DNA of 64,000 nucleotides from Emcibacteraceae bacterium (GCA_021774795.1 JAJFIR010000014.1:310001-374000); one strand, 5' to 3'; numbered from the stretch's first letter, positions 46,048 to 55,817 are shown. Made by a program: numbers and translations. The notes: generated by a model from the sequence alone, not told the origin.

Positions 46048-46662
46048 CTAATCAGCATTTATCTTAATGGCTCCGACCATTAAACCGCGCTCCCCGTCTT
46101 CAATGACAACGGACAATTCTTCGCCAGGCGTAAGTTGTTCAATACTATAGTGACGCAACACTTCCATATGAATAAAGATATCCTGACCGCCATCTCCACG
46201 ATTTACAAAGCCATATCCACGCACCTTATTAAACCACTTCACCACCACATCAACATAGTCATCATCGGCGTAGCTATTATCATCAATCGTGATTAACAAT
46301 TCATTTTCTGGTTTTTCAACAGCCGTTGAAAGATCAAAATCAAGTATTTTTACAGCTTGACGCCCTTTCGGCCTATTCGCAGAAAGACATGTCACCTTCG
46401 TACCTTCAGGTAGAGACCCACGTTCATGCTCTTTTAAAATTGAGAAATGAACAAGAATGTCGCCTTTTTTCTTATTCGCTTCGTCGTCAGCTTCAATAAA
46501 ACCATACCCTTTAATATCATCGAACCATTTAATCGATCCCGATATTTCATCGAAATGTTCTGAAACTATGGCGCCACTCTGATCGTCTGTTTGACTAATC
46601 GAACCCGTTTTTAATACTTGATCATTATCAGTATCCAAATCTTTTTTTGCGCTGCTACTCAT
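46048..46662 (-). CDS. Double cold-shock-domain protein
   Basis: The ATG at 46662 is preferred over the upstream TTG. The 204-residue product has two CSDs, about 40-105 (SIKWFDDIKGYGFIEADD, DILVHFSIL) and about 135-200 (VVKWFNKVRGYGFVNR, DIFIHMEVL), each with RNP1 and RNP2 motifs, joined by an acidic linker. It binds single-stranded nucleic acid, probably as an RNA chaperone. Single-domain Csp proteins are the rule elsewhere; the double form is typical of alphaproteobacteria. Only a general stress or growth role can be inferred. Confidence 0.9.
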   Translation of the reverse strand: MSSSAKKDLDTDNDQVLKTGSISQTDDQSGAIVSEHFDEISGSIKWFDDIKGYGFIEADDEANKKKGDILVHFSILKEHERGSLPEGTKVTCLSANRPKGRQAVKILDFDLSTAVEKPENELLITIDDNSYADDDYVDVVVKWFNKVRGYGFVNRGDGGQDIFIHMEVLRHYSIEQLTPGEELSVVIEDGERGLMVGAIKINAD

Positions 46663-47015
46663 CTTCCAACATTTCCCATTTTTCAATACTTAACCACCTA
46701 CCCTTTATAACTCATGGGTTAAACCGCCCCACAAGCTCCCAAATTATTCGCATTATTTGAACTAAATGCTTTTATTCTTATTATCATGCGCCAAGAGACA
46801 ATTGCGCTACATAGGTGTTATTTCTATGATTTCATCAAAAAGGTTATTAAAAAACAACCACTAAATCAAGAAATTACTCAGTTATTTAACATTGTAAATT
46901 CTTAATTCTTAATAAATAGTTAAAAATAGAACACGACAATCTATTTGAGCTAATAAAAAAGGCAGGATATAATTCCTGCCTTTTTTACAATAATATAGTC
47001 GTTTTTGCTAAGCTC
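46663..47015. other. Gap upstream of cold-shock gene
   Basis: This 353-base gap holds the presumed promoter and leader of the cold-shock gene and, at 46955-46986, the terminator of the AGCS gene. The leader is AT-rich. I see no clear riboswitch or cold-box fold by eye. Confidence 0.4.
46955..46986 (-). terminator. Rho-independent terminator after AGCS symporter gene
   Basis: AAAAAAGGCAGGA and TCCTGCCTTTTTT form a perfect 13-base stem around TATAAT, with a T-run on the minus strand. It lies 30 bp beyond the stop of the symporter gene. Confidence 0.9.
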
Positions 47016-48683
47016 TTACTTTATCTTTTCAGCATATTCACTGACCATTGATTTCACTTCCTTGCGCATCAAGAACATGCATAGCACGTTTGGTATGGTC
47101 ATAAGAGCAACCGTGATCAGGGCCACGGTCCATATAATCGCTGTATCCGAAATAGCCGCAACAAAGAAACCTATCACATAAACTATGCGGTAAGGCATTA
47201 CAGCTTTCGCGCCAAACAAATAGGTTATTGCACGGTCACCATAATAGGACCAGGCCACTGCCGTTGAAAATGCAAACAATGTAAGGGAGAAAGCAACAAT
47301 ATATTTACCATTCTCACCAAGGAAGCTTTTCGTAAACGCTTTACTGGTCAACGTCGCTGAATGTACCAGAGATTTACCGTTCACAACTACGTCACTATCA
47401 CTTAGGTTTCCGTTTTCGACGGCCAACATTCCCGTATATGGCCCCATACTACCTTCGGCATTTTCTTTGGAAAAGATAACATCCTCGGCTACCGAACGCG
47501 CATTTATGACCGTAGCATTGGTGGTCACCATAGTTCCCGCCACGATTTCAATATTTCCGTTCAGCGTGTTTACGGTTGATCCCTCAGCACCGTTTAAATG
47601 CATATATAGAGCATTGAGTTGATCGGGATCAGTATCTGAATATTGCCCTTCCAATATGCTAAAATCCGCTGCCTGGAACGTATTCTCATATTTTTCGGTC
47701 CAAGCTCCTGAAGAAAGAATTACAAGACCAGTGAGCGTGCAAATTATAATCGTATCAATAAACGGCTCTAAGAGCGACACCATGCCTTCTGATACGGGTT
47801 CTTCCGTAATGGCGGAGGCATGAGCGATAGCAGAAGACCCTTGGCCCGCTTCATTAGAGAATAGACCCCTGGCTACCCCGATGCTAAAAGCTTGGGCAAA
47901 TACACCCCCTACAAAGCCACCAACGGCAGCCGTACCCGTAAAAGCGTCAGCAAAAATAGATATAAATGATGGAATGATTTGATCGTAGTTTGTCACAATT
48001 ACACAAACGGATCCAACCAGATATAACACGGCCATTGTCGGCACCACCCGCGATGCGAAGCTAGCAATACGAGTAATACCGCCGATAATGACAAAGGCGA
48101 GCAATGCGGAAAGTACCAGCCCGCTAATCCACGTTTCAAGGCCAAAGGTACTATTCATTACTTGTGCGATATTATTGACCTGCGGCATACTACCTGACCC
48201 AAAGGAACTTAAGACTGCCGCAGCGGCGAACACTATGGCAAGTGGCTTCCAGCCCAAACCGCGATCCATAACATACATTGGGCCACCCGCGACCGTACCA
48301 TCGTCTGAAGTAATCCGGTATTTATGTGAAAGTGAGACTTCAACAAACTTTGTGGTCATTCCCATGAAGGCCGTCATCAGCATCCAGAAGATAGCGGCCG
48401 GACCACCTAGATAAATTGCTAGTGCGACACCGCCCATATTTCCGGTGCCGATCGTCCCGGAAAGTGCCATAGACATCGCTTGAAAATGTGACGTTTCACC
48501 ACCAGATTTTCCCTTTTCTTCCGATGTAAATAACACTCCCCACGCATGCTTGAAAAATCGAAATTGTGGAAATTTCAAATAGACGGTGAAAAACAAACCT
48601 ATACCAAGAAGATAATATGGAAACCAAATCGAACTGCCTAAAAAACTGTCTAAATAAATCAATAAATCATTTACTGCTAACAT
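47016..48683 (-). CDS. AGCS-family sodium:amino-acid symporter with hydrophilic insert
   Basis: This 555-residue carrier has the sodium:alanine symporter signature (GGPMYVMDRGLGWKPLA near 135, GLFSNEAGQGSSAIAHA near 280). Usual length is 450-480. The extra ~110 residues (about 345-455: EKYENTFQAADF to LVHSATLTSKAF) form a polar, Asn/Thr-rich extracellular insert before the last three spans. Substrate is likely alanine or glycine. AGAGGGA precedes the ATG, and a strong terminator follows. Confidence 0.9.
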   Translation of the reverse strand: MLAVNDLLIYLDSFLGSSIWFPYYLLGIGLFFTVYLKFPQFRFFKHAWGVLFTSEEKGKSGGETSHFQAMSMALSGTIGTGNMGGVALAIYLGGPAAIFWMLMTAFMGMTTKFVEVSLSHKYRITSDDGTVAGGPMYVMDRGLGWKPLAIVFAAAAVLSSFGSGSMPQVNNIAQVMNSTFGLETWISGLVLSALLAFVIIGGITRIASFASRVVPTMAVLYLVGSVCVIVTNYDQIIPSFISIFADAFTGTAAVGGFVGGVFAQAFSIGVARGLFSNEAGQGSSAIAHASAITEEPVSEGMVSLLEPFIDTIIICTLTGLVILSSGAWTEKYENTFQAADFSILEGQYSDTDPDQLNALYMHLNGAEGSTVNTLNGNIEIVAGTMVTTNATVINARSVAEDVIFSKENAEGSMGPYTGMLAVENGNLSDSDVVVNGKSLVHSATLTSKAFTKSFLGENGKYIVAFSLTLFAFSTAVAWSYYGDRAITYLFGAKAVMPYRIVYVIGFFVAAISDTAIIWTVALITVALMTIPNVLCMFLMRKEVKSMVSEYAEKIK

Positions 48684-48847
48684 GTAATCCCTCTTTTTTT
48701 ATCATTCCAATATTTTGTCATTTTAATGACTTATCGTATTAAGGGGTCACACTATCGTGAATCTATCAATTCGTATAGGGTTTAATGATTTTTTTTGAGC
48801 ACCCGATAACATTTCCAAGAATAAGGCAATGCGTTATTTACAAACAA

Positions 48848-48873
48848 AAAAACCCGGCCTAAACCGGGTTTTT
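48848..48873 (-). terminator. Rho-independent terminator after ArsB/NhaD-type gene
   Basis: AAAAACCCGG and CCGGGTTTTT pair around CCTAAA. On the minus strand the stem ends in a run of T, 29 bp after the transporter stop. Confidence 0.9.
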
Positions 48874-48901
48874 ATAAAAATCTAATCTTAATCAGACGCT
48901 A

Positions 48902-50242
48902 TTAACCGCTCACAGGAGCGGTAAACCAAGGGAAAAATGCATAAAACATAATGCTTGAAAGGATAAGTGTAAGGAACATGATTGGCAGACCTTTTCTCAT
49001 CCACATCCCAGGCGTTATCGCCATAGCAGGATTACCAGTTTCACGAGCGAGGCGCTCTGATATGGTCACAATATAAACGTTGGCCGTTGAACCAATATGT
49101 GTACCGTTACCGCCCATACCAACACCAATTGCAAGTGACCACCATAATGGTGATACGTTGATGCCTTGCGTTTCAAGTCCAAGGATAATTGGAATCATCG
49201 CTGCAGTGAACGGAATATTGTCGATCGCCGCAGAGAGAACGGCTGCAACCCACATCAACACTATCGATGCAAGTAACAGATCTTGAGTAACAAGAGGTAA
49301 TATTTGAACCCCAAGATATTCAAGGAAATGGCTGTGTTCCACACCACCGATTAGGATAAAAAGCGAAATAAAGAACAGTAATAGAGACATCTCTACTTGT
49401 TCCAATGTATCATCCACTTCGATATGGCGACTGGCAAAAAACAGTAATGTTAATCCGAATGCCGCCACCATCCATGGTTCCCAATGAATGACATTGTGGA
49501 CCATAAACAGGATAGTCATGAGACCGAGAATAGCAACGGCCGAATACCATACACGCTTGTTGGTAATTGGAATTTCTTCAATATCCTGCCAAGGTTTTGG
49601 TTCTTGGGCCAGTTCTTCTTTAAACAGGTATTTGAGTGCGATAAGCACTGCAAGCCATGCCACCAAAACTGGAGGACCCATGTGAATAATAAAGGTATTA
49701 AACGAAATATTCGCAGCCGAGCCAATCATCAGGTTTGGCGGATCACCAACAAGAGTTGCCACACCACCAGTATCAGAAAGCAATGCCGCAGCAAGCAAAT
49801 AAGGAACTGGTGAAACATTAAGTGTTCTGGCGATCATGATAATAAGTGGGCCAAAAATAACCACTGTTGTAACGTTATCAAGAAGCAAACTGATCACCGT
49901 AACGGCGGTGCCGATTAGGACCAGCATAAGATATAATCGCCCTTTACTATATCTGGCCAACGAAACAGCCAAATTCTGAAAACCACCTGTTGGTATCATA
50001 ATGGCCACGATGGTCATCATACATCCAAGTAGGAAAATTACGTTCCAGTCAACCGCTTCATAAGCCTGATCGACGTCATAAAAACCATACCGCATCCCCA
50101 CGAGAAGTATAGTACCTGCACCAAGCATGGCAAATTTAGCACGGTGAAATCCGTGAACATGCTCTGTAAAAATACCAATGAAGGTTACCGCGAGGATTAT
50201 CGCCGATACCATCATATTGTTATCAAAGACTAATTCTTCCAT
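48902..50242 (-). CDS. ArsB/NhaD-family (ion transporter superfamily) permease
   Basis: This 446-residue, ~12-segment carrier has family segments WNVIFLLGCMMTIVAIM, LLDNVTTVVIFGPLI, the re-entrant LVGDPPNLMIGSAANISF and a second-half counterpart MGGNGTHIGSTANVY. These are typical of the ArsB/NhaD/P-protein group. Substrate could be Na+/H+, arsenite or a carboxylate. There is no arsR or arsC nearby, so Na+/H+ antiport or anion transport is more likely. The ribosome site is weak. Confidence 0.85.
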   Translation of the reverse strand: MEELVFDNNMMVSAIILAVTFIGIFTEHVHGFHRAKFAMLGAGTILLVGMRYGFYDVDQAYEAVDWNVIFLLGCMMTIVAIMIPTGGFQNLAVSLARYSKGRLYLMLVLIGTAVTVISLLLDNVTTVVIFGPLIIMIARTLNVSPVPYLLAAALLSDTGGVATLVGDPPNLMIGSAANISFNTFIIHMGPPVLVAWLAVLIALKYLFKEELAQEPKPWQDIEEIPITNKRVWYSAVAILGLMTILFMVHNVIHWEPWMVAAFGLTLLFFASRHIEVDDTLEQVEMSLLLFFISLFILIGGVEHSHFLEYLGVQILPLVTQDLLLASIVLMWVAAVLSAAIDNIPFTAAMIPIILGLETQGINVSPLWWSLAIGVGMGGNGTHIGSTANVYIVTISERLARETGNPAMAITPGMWMRKGLPIMFLTLILSSIMFYAFFPWFTAPVSG

Positions 50243-50482
50243 TTATAAAACTCTTTTAATAATTGTTAATGTGCAAAATTTAGAAAAATCAAAGAGTAAG
50301 AATATCAAAACGGAATTCATCGCTGAAAATCATTTCATTGTAGTTTCTTAATTATTCCCTAGTACCCTAAATTTTGAAGAAATTTAACACTATTGGCCAG
50401 AATTGCAATCAAAATCGGTATGCTTTCTTTTGAATTAAACAGAAGCCTAGACAGAAAGATCAAATTATATTAGTCGTATTGC

Positions 50483-50926
50483 ATGATAAGCGAGCTATAC
50501 CAAAAAACTATATTAAAATACGCTGCAAATGCGACAGCGCACGGCACTATCGAGCATGCTGATCACAGTTTAACAGTCCATAATCCAATGTGCGGTGACC
50601 GGATTAAAGTTTACATTAAACTGGACGGCGATCGATTGCAAAAATTTAGCCACGAGGCAAAGGCATGCGCCTTATGCCAAGCAAGCGCATCTCTATTAGG
50701 TGAGCACTATCAGTATCTTACAGAAGAAAGTTTATCTAATTTAATTGCACTTCTTAAAAAATCGCTTTCTAAAAAACAAGAAGACCTACAAAACGAATGG
50801 CCTCATCAAAAATGGCAAGCTCTTGATATATTCAATGTGGTACGTGATCACAAAAGCCGCCAAACTTGTGTTACGCTTCCCTTTGATGCGCTGCTACAAG
50901 CCATGACCGAAATTAATCAATCGTAA
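50483..50926 (+). CDS. IscU/SufU-like iron-sulfur scaffold protein
   Basis: This 147-residue protein has the scaffold cysteines in order: Cys37 in NPMCGDR, Cys65 in CALCQAS (Cys62 adjacent) and Cys129 in RQTCVTLPF, with the SufU-like spacing and the C-terminal R-x-x-C-x-x-LP signature. SufU and IscU accept sulfur and assemble or relay Fe-S clusters. It stands alone, away from a suf operon. It could supply 4Fe-4S proteins such as the RdhA homologue, but nothing in position supports that. Confidence 0.85.
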   Translation: MISELYQKTILKYAANATAHGTIEHADHSLTVHNPMCGDRIKVYIKLDGDRLQKFSHEAKACALCQASASLLGEHYQYLTEESLSNLIALLKKSLSKKQEDLQNEWPHQKWQALDIFNVVRDHKSRQTCVTLPFDALLQAMTEINQS

Positions 50927-51036
50927 CATCGACACGGTTTGTCTTCGATATAATGTAACGTTAAATTTCTGTTGCGTACTATTAAGTTACAACGTATTTC
51001 TAATGTACATATAACAAATAATAATTAGAGGATATC

Positions 51037-51864
51037 ATGGAAGCAAACGCAGAAAAATACATGGATATGATTGTTGAGTTCGGCACGACATACGGCTTAA
51101 ATATCATATTCGCCATTATTATTTTAATAATTGGTATGATGATTGCGGGGTGGGCAAAAAGACTGGTATTAAGATTATGTAGTAATAGTAAAACCATTGA
51201 CGATACGTTAGGTGCATTCTTTTCAAGTCTAGTGCGGTACGTCGTCATAATATTCACAATATTGGCCGTGTTAGATCGATTTGGTGTAGAAACAGCAAGT
51301 CTCATTGCCATATTAGGTGCGGCTTCATTGGCTATTGGCCTCGCTCTTCAGGGTACTTTGAGTAACGTAGCCGCTGGCGTTATGTTGTTGATTTTCCGCC
51401 CGTTCAAGGTCGGTGAATTTATAGACGCTGCGGGTCACGCAGGCTCAATTAAACATCTGGGCCTTTTTGTTACAGAAATGGCAACAGGTGATAATGTAAA
51501 AATTATAATCCCAAATAGTCAAGTCTGGGGGTCCTCTATTAAGAACTTCTCAGCCCATGAAAATCGTCGCGTCGATTTAGTCATCGGAATTGGTTATGAC
51601 GATGATATCGATAAAGCAATAACGGAAATTGGAAATGTACTTGATAGTGATGATAGAGTTTTAAAATCACCGGAAGCTGCAATCTTTGTTGGCGAACTAG
51701 GGGACAGTGCGGTTAACATTGTGGTTCGCGTCTGGACCGCTAACGGCAACTATTGGCCGCTAAAAGCTGCGCTGACTAAAAATATCAAACATCAATTTGA
51801 TGACAAAGGAATAAGTTTCCCTTATCCACAACAGGATGTACATATTGTCTCAAATGTTAACTAA
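51037..51864 (+). CDS. mscS: Small-conductance mechanosensitive channel (MscS family)
   Basis: This 275-residue protein has three N-terminal spans and a pore helix with the Ala/Gly pattern ALQGTLSNVAAGVMLL. The soluble beta domain follows (FRPFKVGEF, then IIPNSQVWG) and a C-terminal alpha/beta domain (VRVWT, FPYPQQDVHI). Size and order are those of E. coli MscS. It releases osmolytes on hypo-osmotic shock. GAGGATATC precedes the ATG. It is 8 bp from the kinase gene, probably co-transcribed. Confidence 0.93.
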   Translation: MEANAEKYMDMIVEFGTTYGLNIIFAIIILIIGMMIAGWAKRLVLRLCSNSKTIDDTLGAFFSSLVRYVVIIFTILAVLDRFGVETASLIAILGAASLAIGLALQGTLSNVAAGVMLLIFRPFKVGEFIDAAGHAGSIKHLGLFVTEMATGDNVKIIIPNSQVWGSSIKNFSAHENRRVDLVIGIGYDDDIDKAITEIGNVLDSDDRVLKSPEAAIFVGELGDSAVNIVVRVWTANGNYWPLKAALTKNIKHQFDDKGISFPYPQQDVHIVSNVN

Positions 51865-51872
51865 GGGATATT

Positions 51873-52976
51873 TTGGTAAACTATATTGAAAAACAATATA
51901 AGCAAAAAGACAGCTTATTTTGGAAACTGCAATTCGCGGGTTGGTTTGCCTTTGGTGCCACCCGCGCATTAAATTCATTTGCTCTGGGTGACAATATTAA
52001 TTTTCAATTTGTCGTCGCTGCCTCCGTCATCAGCGGCTTCATTGTTACTGTTGTGCTCAGGATGATATACAGAAAGCTGCGCCTTAGCAGACTTCCGCCG
52101 TCCACAATGGTATTGTCCGTTGTTACCTGTATCGTAATATCCGCGATTATTCTTAGCGTGGTTGATATTTGGATTGTCCTTCAAATATTCTATATTGATC
52201 TACAATTGAATGAATTTGCCGGACGGACACTTTATAACGTTTTCGTCTTACTGATCTGGACCGGTGCATATTTTATCATTAATTATCATTTCCTGCTGCT
52301 GGAACAGAAAGAAATGTACCTGCAAGCCGTTGCACAGGCCCATCAATCGCAACTTCAAATGTTACGTTACCAGATTAATCCGCATTTCTTATTCAATACG
52401 CTTAACGCCATATCTACTCTGGTTCTGGATAAACAGTCAAAAGAAGCCAATGGTATGTTAACGAAGCTAAGCGCATTTTTGCGATTTAGTCTTGTAAACC
52501 AACCAACTCAAAAAATTACGATAGACGAGGAGATTTATGCTCTCTGGTTATATCTGGCCATCGAAAAAGTACGTTTTGAAGATCGTTTAAATTTGGACTT
52601 TAAGGTAAGCGACAATGCTAAAAAGGCGTTAATTCCCAGCTTACTGCTTCAGCCCCTTGTGGAAAATGCCATTAAATATGCCATCGCCCCGATGGAAGAT
52701 GGCGGTACAATAATGCTCGATATTAGTTTGAAAAATTTTGACACGCGTTTGGATATTGTTCTACGTGATACGGGACCCGGATTACCGGACATTCCCACGG
52801 AACATAAATTTAACGAAAGTTCCAGTGGCGTTGGGCTTGAAAATACGAAGAACAGATTGATCCAGCTTTATCCAGACAATCACACAATTAATTTTAATAA
52901 TCGTGCGCAAGGTGGCTTGGAAATTAGCATTGAACTTCCATTCGAAACAGAAAAAGGCGAAACTCATGCGAATTAA
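51873..52976 (+). CDS. LytS-type sensor histidine kinase
   Basis: This 367-residue protein has four predicted membrane spans in the first ~145 residues with no separate sensory domain. It continues with the His_kinase box RYQINPHFLFNTLNAIS and an ATPase domain (PLVENAIKYAI, DTGPGLPD, SSGVGLENTKNRL). The TTG start has AAGGGA upstream. Its end overlaps the regulator gene by 11 bases, so the pair is coupled. The signal is unknown. Linkage to MscS hints at membrane or osmotic stress (inference). Confidence 0.9.
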   Translation: MVNYIEKQYKQKDSLFWKLQFAGWFAFGATRALNSFALGDNINFQFVVAASVISGFIVTVVLRMIYRKLRLSRLPPSTMVLSVVTCIVISAIILSVVDIWIVLQIFYIDLQLNEFAGRTLYNVFVLLIWTGAYFIINYHFLLLEQKEMYLQAVAQAHQSQLQMLRYQINPHFLFNTLNAISTLVLDKQSKEANGMLTKLSAFLRFSLVNQPTQKITIDEEIYALWLYLAIEKVRFEDRLNLDFKVSDNAKKALIPSLLLQPLVENAIKYAIAPMEDGGTIMLDISLKNFDTRLDIVLRDTGPGLPDIPTEHKFNESSSGVGLENTKNRLIQLYPDNHTINFNNRAQGGLEISIELPFETEKGETHAN

Positions 52977-53781
52977 AAATATCCGAACTTTACTTGTTGA
53001 TGATGAACCGCTTGCCCTAAAAGGATTAAGATTAAGGCTAGAAAGTTTTGATGACGTTGAAGTTGTTGGTACTGCATCAAATGGTCGCGAAGCGATTAAA
53101 AAAGTAAGAGCAGAAAAACCAGATCTCGTATTTCTTGATATTCAGATGCCCGGCCTCGACGGTTTTGATGTGGTTAAGGCACTCGCAAATGAAGAGCTTC
53201 CGATAATTATATTTGCAACAGCTTTTGACAAATATGCAATTCAGGCATTTGAGACACATGCATCCGATTATTTGCTAAAACCGATCGATGAAGAACGCCT
53301 GGAACAGGCGTTGATAAAAGTACGTGAACAAATTTCAGAACATATCGCCATCGAACAAAATGCCAAGCTTATCGAGCTTATAAGATCCCTTGATACGCCG
53401 CCCGCAATTGAACTATCGGAAATTCTAACGGCACAGGATATTTCAAGAAAAAAACAGTTCGAAACCCATTTTAATATCAAAGATCGAGGTGAAATAACAC
53501 TTGTGGACGTACGTACGATAGAGTGGATTGACGCCGCTGGTGACTATATGTGCCTACACACAAATGACAAGACACACATACTAAGAGAAACAATGAAAAA
53601 TATGGATAAAAGACTTGATCCGGATATTTTTAAACGTATCCATCGGTCGACCATTGTAAATACAGATATGATCGAAAGACTTCATCCATCGACTGGCGGT
53701 AAATATGTACTTACTTTAAAGAATGGGTCACAAGTTCAGGCAAGCCGAAATTACAGAGAAGCACTAGCCAGGTTTCTGTAA
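52966..53781 (+). CDS. LytTR-family response regulator
   Basis: The start is set at the Met with AAAAGGCG upstream. The 271-residue product has a receiver domain with phospho-Asp58 (VFLDIQMPG), acidic pair VDDEP at 11-15 and Lys in LLKPID. The C-terminal LytTR DNA-binding domain (about 165-270) contains VEWIDAAGDYMCLHT-like and FKRIHRSTIVN stretches. It is the partner of the LytS-type kinase. LytTR sites are usually imperfect direct repeats near targets; none was evident in the next intergenic gap. Confidence 0.92.
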   Translation: MRIKNIRTLLVDDEPLALKGLRLRLESFDDVEVVGTASNGREAIKKVRAEKPDLVFLDIQMPGLDGFDVVKALANEELPIIIFATAFDKYAIQAFETHASDYLLKPIDEERLEQALIKVREQISEHIAIEQNAKLIELIRSLDTPPAIELSEILTAQDISRKKQFETHFNIKDRGEITLVDVRTIEWIDAAGDYMCLHTNDKTHILRETMKNMDKRLDPDIFKRIHRSTIVNTDMIERLHPSTGGKYVLTLKNGSQVQASRNYREALARFL

Positions 53782-53793
53782 CCTATATAAATA

Positions 53794-53825
53794 TTGAATG
53801 ACCACCAACAGCGGATATTTGCAAA
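53794..53825 (+). repeat. Dispersed repeat, IS30-type right-end relic (copy 2, divergent)
   Basis: TTGAATGACCACCAACAGCG followed by GATATTTGCAA aligns with the conserved core ACCAC-CCAAAGCAGAYRTTC of the other copies, with a few changes. It is the least certain member. Confidence 0.35.
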
Positions 53826-53914
53826 TTGTTATTTTGACCGTGTCCTTTAGTTGCTGTAAGTTCATTCTATCTAAGTAAGAATAAAAAGATATTTTATAAA
53901 AAGGGGTACCCTAT

Positions 53915-55222
53915 ATGTCAAAAAATAAAAATTCTTTAATCATCGATACGACCAATCATGCTGCAAAAGGGGGGCTGCTTAATCGCCGCCTTTTTTTGTC
54001 TTCAGCAATAGCAACCACCGCCGCACTGGCCACTACCCGTGCCGCGCACAGTCAGGAAATAGTCGGCGAAGGACAAGATGACTGGACCCTCTATCCGGGC
54101 AGTGATGCTTTAGAATATAGCAATCGGTCCCGTTTTGAAGTGGATAGCGTAAAACGTCTTATACCAAATGATAGTCAGGAATTTTTAGACCTGAGATTAA
54201 CAAAATATGTTGCCAGGACGCCCCTTGACCATTTATTGGGCACTATTACGCCAAATGGCTTGCATTTTGAACGGAGCCACCAGGGCATTCCTGATATTGA
54301 TCCGGACAAGCATTTTCTCGTTATTCATGGAAAGGTTAAAAACCCTCTAAAATTCGATATTAGTGCCTTGGAGAACTACCCCACGGTATCGCGCAACTAT
54401 TATATGGAGTGTAGTGGCAATAGTGCTGTCCTTTTTGACGAAACGCCGACAGACCAATCGCTTCAAGAAATTCACGGCCTACTTTCCGGCAGTGAATGGA
54501 CAGGTGTTTTACTTTCTACTTTGCTTGATGAATGTGGTATTTCGCCAGACGCCAAATGGATCATTGCCGAAGGGGCCGATAATGGTATGATGACCAGGAG
54601 CATACCATTAGACAAAGCACTTGATGACGCAATGATCGCTATTCGTCAAAACGGCGAACGTATCAGGCCTAGTCAGGGATATCCAATGCGGCTCCTTAAC
54701 CCGGGATTTGAAGGGAATACATCCGTTAAATGGCTGCGTTCCATTTACCTCAGTGACAGGCCGGTGATGTCCGTACAGGAAACGGCAAAATATACAGACA
54801 TGATGCCCGATGATAAGGCATTACAGTTTACGTTAGAGCAAGATGTTAAATCGATAATCACACGGCCGTCGAGTGCGATGAGCCTTAAGAAAAAAGGCGT
54901 ATATGAAATTACCGGACTTGCATGGTCTGGAAAGGGGAAAATTGCCCGGGTCGAAGTATCCGTTGACGGTGGAAATACGTGGGCTGATACCGCACTCGAA
55001 GGTCCAATTCATTCTAAAATGCTCACCCGTTTCAGAATTCCGTGGATGTGGGAAGGTAGTTCGGCAATTCTTCAAAGTCGTGCCATAGACGAATTTGGCC
55101 GCCGTCAACCATCAAGAAAAGAACTGTTAGATGCAAGGGGCACAAATGGCATATACCATTATCATGCAATTCATAGTTGGGACGTGGCGCCAAATGGGGA
55201 GATTAAACATGTATATGCATAA
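53915..55222 (+). CDS. SoxC/SorA-like molybdopterin sulfite dehydrogenase subunit
   Basis: This 435-residue protein has a Tat signal (NRRLFLSS, Arg24-Arg25, then ATTAALATTRAAHSQ). The sulfite-oxidase Moco domain has Cys166 in YMECSGNS, the Mo ligand, and the C-terminal dimerisation domain (ARVEVSVDGGNTW, IPWMWEG) is complete. SoxC is a ~430-residue Tat-exported protein, so length fits. With the following cytochrome it would oxidise sulfite or a sulfane sulfur in the periplasm. No soxXYZAB genes are present. AAAGGGGTA precedes the ATG. Confidence 0.85.
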   Translation: MSKNKNSLIIDTTNHAAKGGLLNRRLFLSSAIATTAALATTRAAHSQEIVGEGQDDWTLYPGSDALEYSNRSRFEVDSVKRLIPNDSQEFLDLRLTKYVARTPLDHLLGTITPNGLHFERSHQGIPDIDPDKHFLVIHGKVKNPLKFDISALENYPTVSRNYYMECSGNSAVLFDETPTDQSLQEIHGLLSGSEWTGVLLSTLLDECGISPDAKWIIAEGADNGMMTRSIPLDKALDDAMIAIRQNGERIRPSQGYPMRLLNPGFEGNTSVKWLRSIYLSDRPVMSVQETAKYTDMMPDDKALQFTLEQDVKSIITRPSSAMSLKKKGVYEITGLAWSGKGKIARVEVSVDGGNTWADTALEGPIHSKMLTRFRIPWMWEGSSAILQSRAIDEFGRRQPSRKELLDARGTNGIYHYHAIHSWDVAPNGEIKHVYA

Positions 55223-55766
55223 AATAATAATCTTCGTCACTTTGCTAGTAAGTACTCAACTTGCGATCGCGCAGGAATCACGTTTTGGCGTCCCCGCCAC
55301 ACAAGCCGATATTGATAAAAGTTTCTGGTCCGTTTTCCCTGACGGTGAATTTTTACCGGACGGAGAAGGCAACGTCGCCGAAGGCAGAGAACTTTTCGAA
55401 TATAACTGCAACATCTGTCATAATTTTCCTGATGAGAATGACCCCGTTAAAAATGAAATCGGCAAGTTATTTGGTGTTGAGGATAAACGCGGTAAAGCAA
55501 ACCTGGACCAGACCATAGGCAGCTACTGGCCTTATTCGACAACAGTATTTAATTATATTCGCCGCGCTATGCCCCTGGTTGCCCCCATGTCACTTACAAA
55601 CAGCGAATATTATTCTCTGACAGCTTACCTTCTTCATGAAAATGGCATTATCGCTGAAGATGACGTTATGAATAAAGACACGCTGCCAAAAGTGGAAATG
55701 CCAAATAAGGACGGTTTTGTAAACGCTTATCCAGAAGTGCCGGAGAAATATTTAGCCAAACCTTGA
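55209..55766 (+). CDS. SoxD-like monohaem cytochrome c
   Basis: The start is set at the ATG with GGGGAG seven bases upstream, inside the end of the soxC-like gene. The 185-residue product has a signal peptide ending AIAQ, one haem site CNICH and a later Met-rich segment (AMPLVAPMSL) that can give the axial Met. The opening FGVPATQADIDKSFWSVFPDG resembles the N-terminal part of SoxD, but SoxD normally has two haem domains and about 380 residues. It is the likely electron acceptor of the Moco protein. Confidence 0.85.
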   Translation: MYMHKIIIFVTLLVSTQLAIAQESRFGVPATQADIDKSFWSVFPDGEFLPDGEGNVAEGRELFEYNCNICHNFPDENDPVKNEIGKLFGVEDKRGKANLDQTIGSYWPYSTTVFNYIRRAMPLVAPMSLTNSEYYSLTAYLLHENGIIAEDDVMNKDTLPKVEMPNKDGFVNAYPEVPEKYLAKP

Positions 55767-55817
55767 TGTAGAGTGATTTGGAGCTTGTTGAATATGCGGA
55801 GGCATCATCGGAACCGG

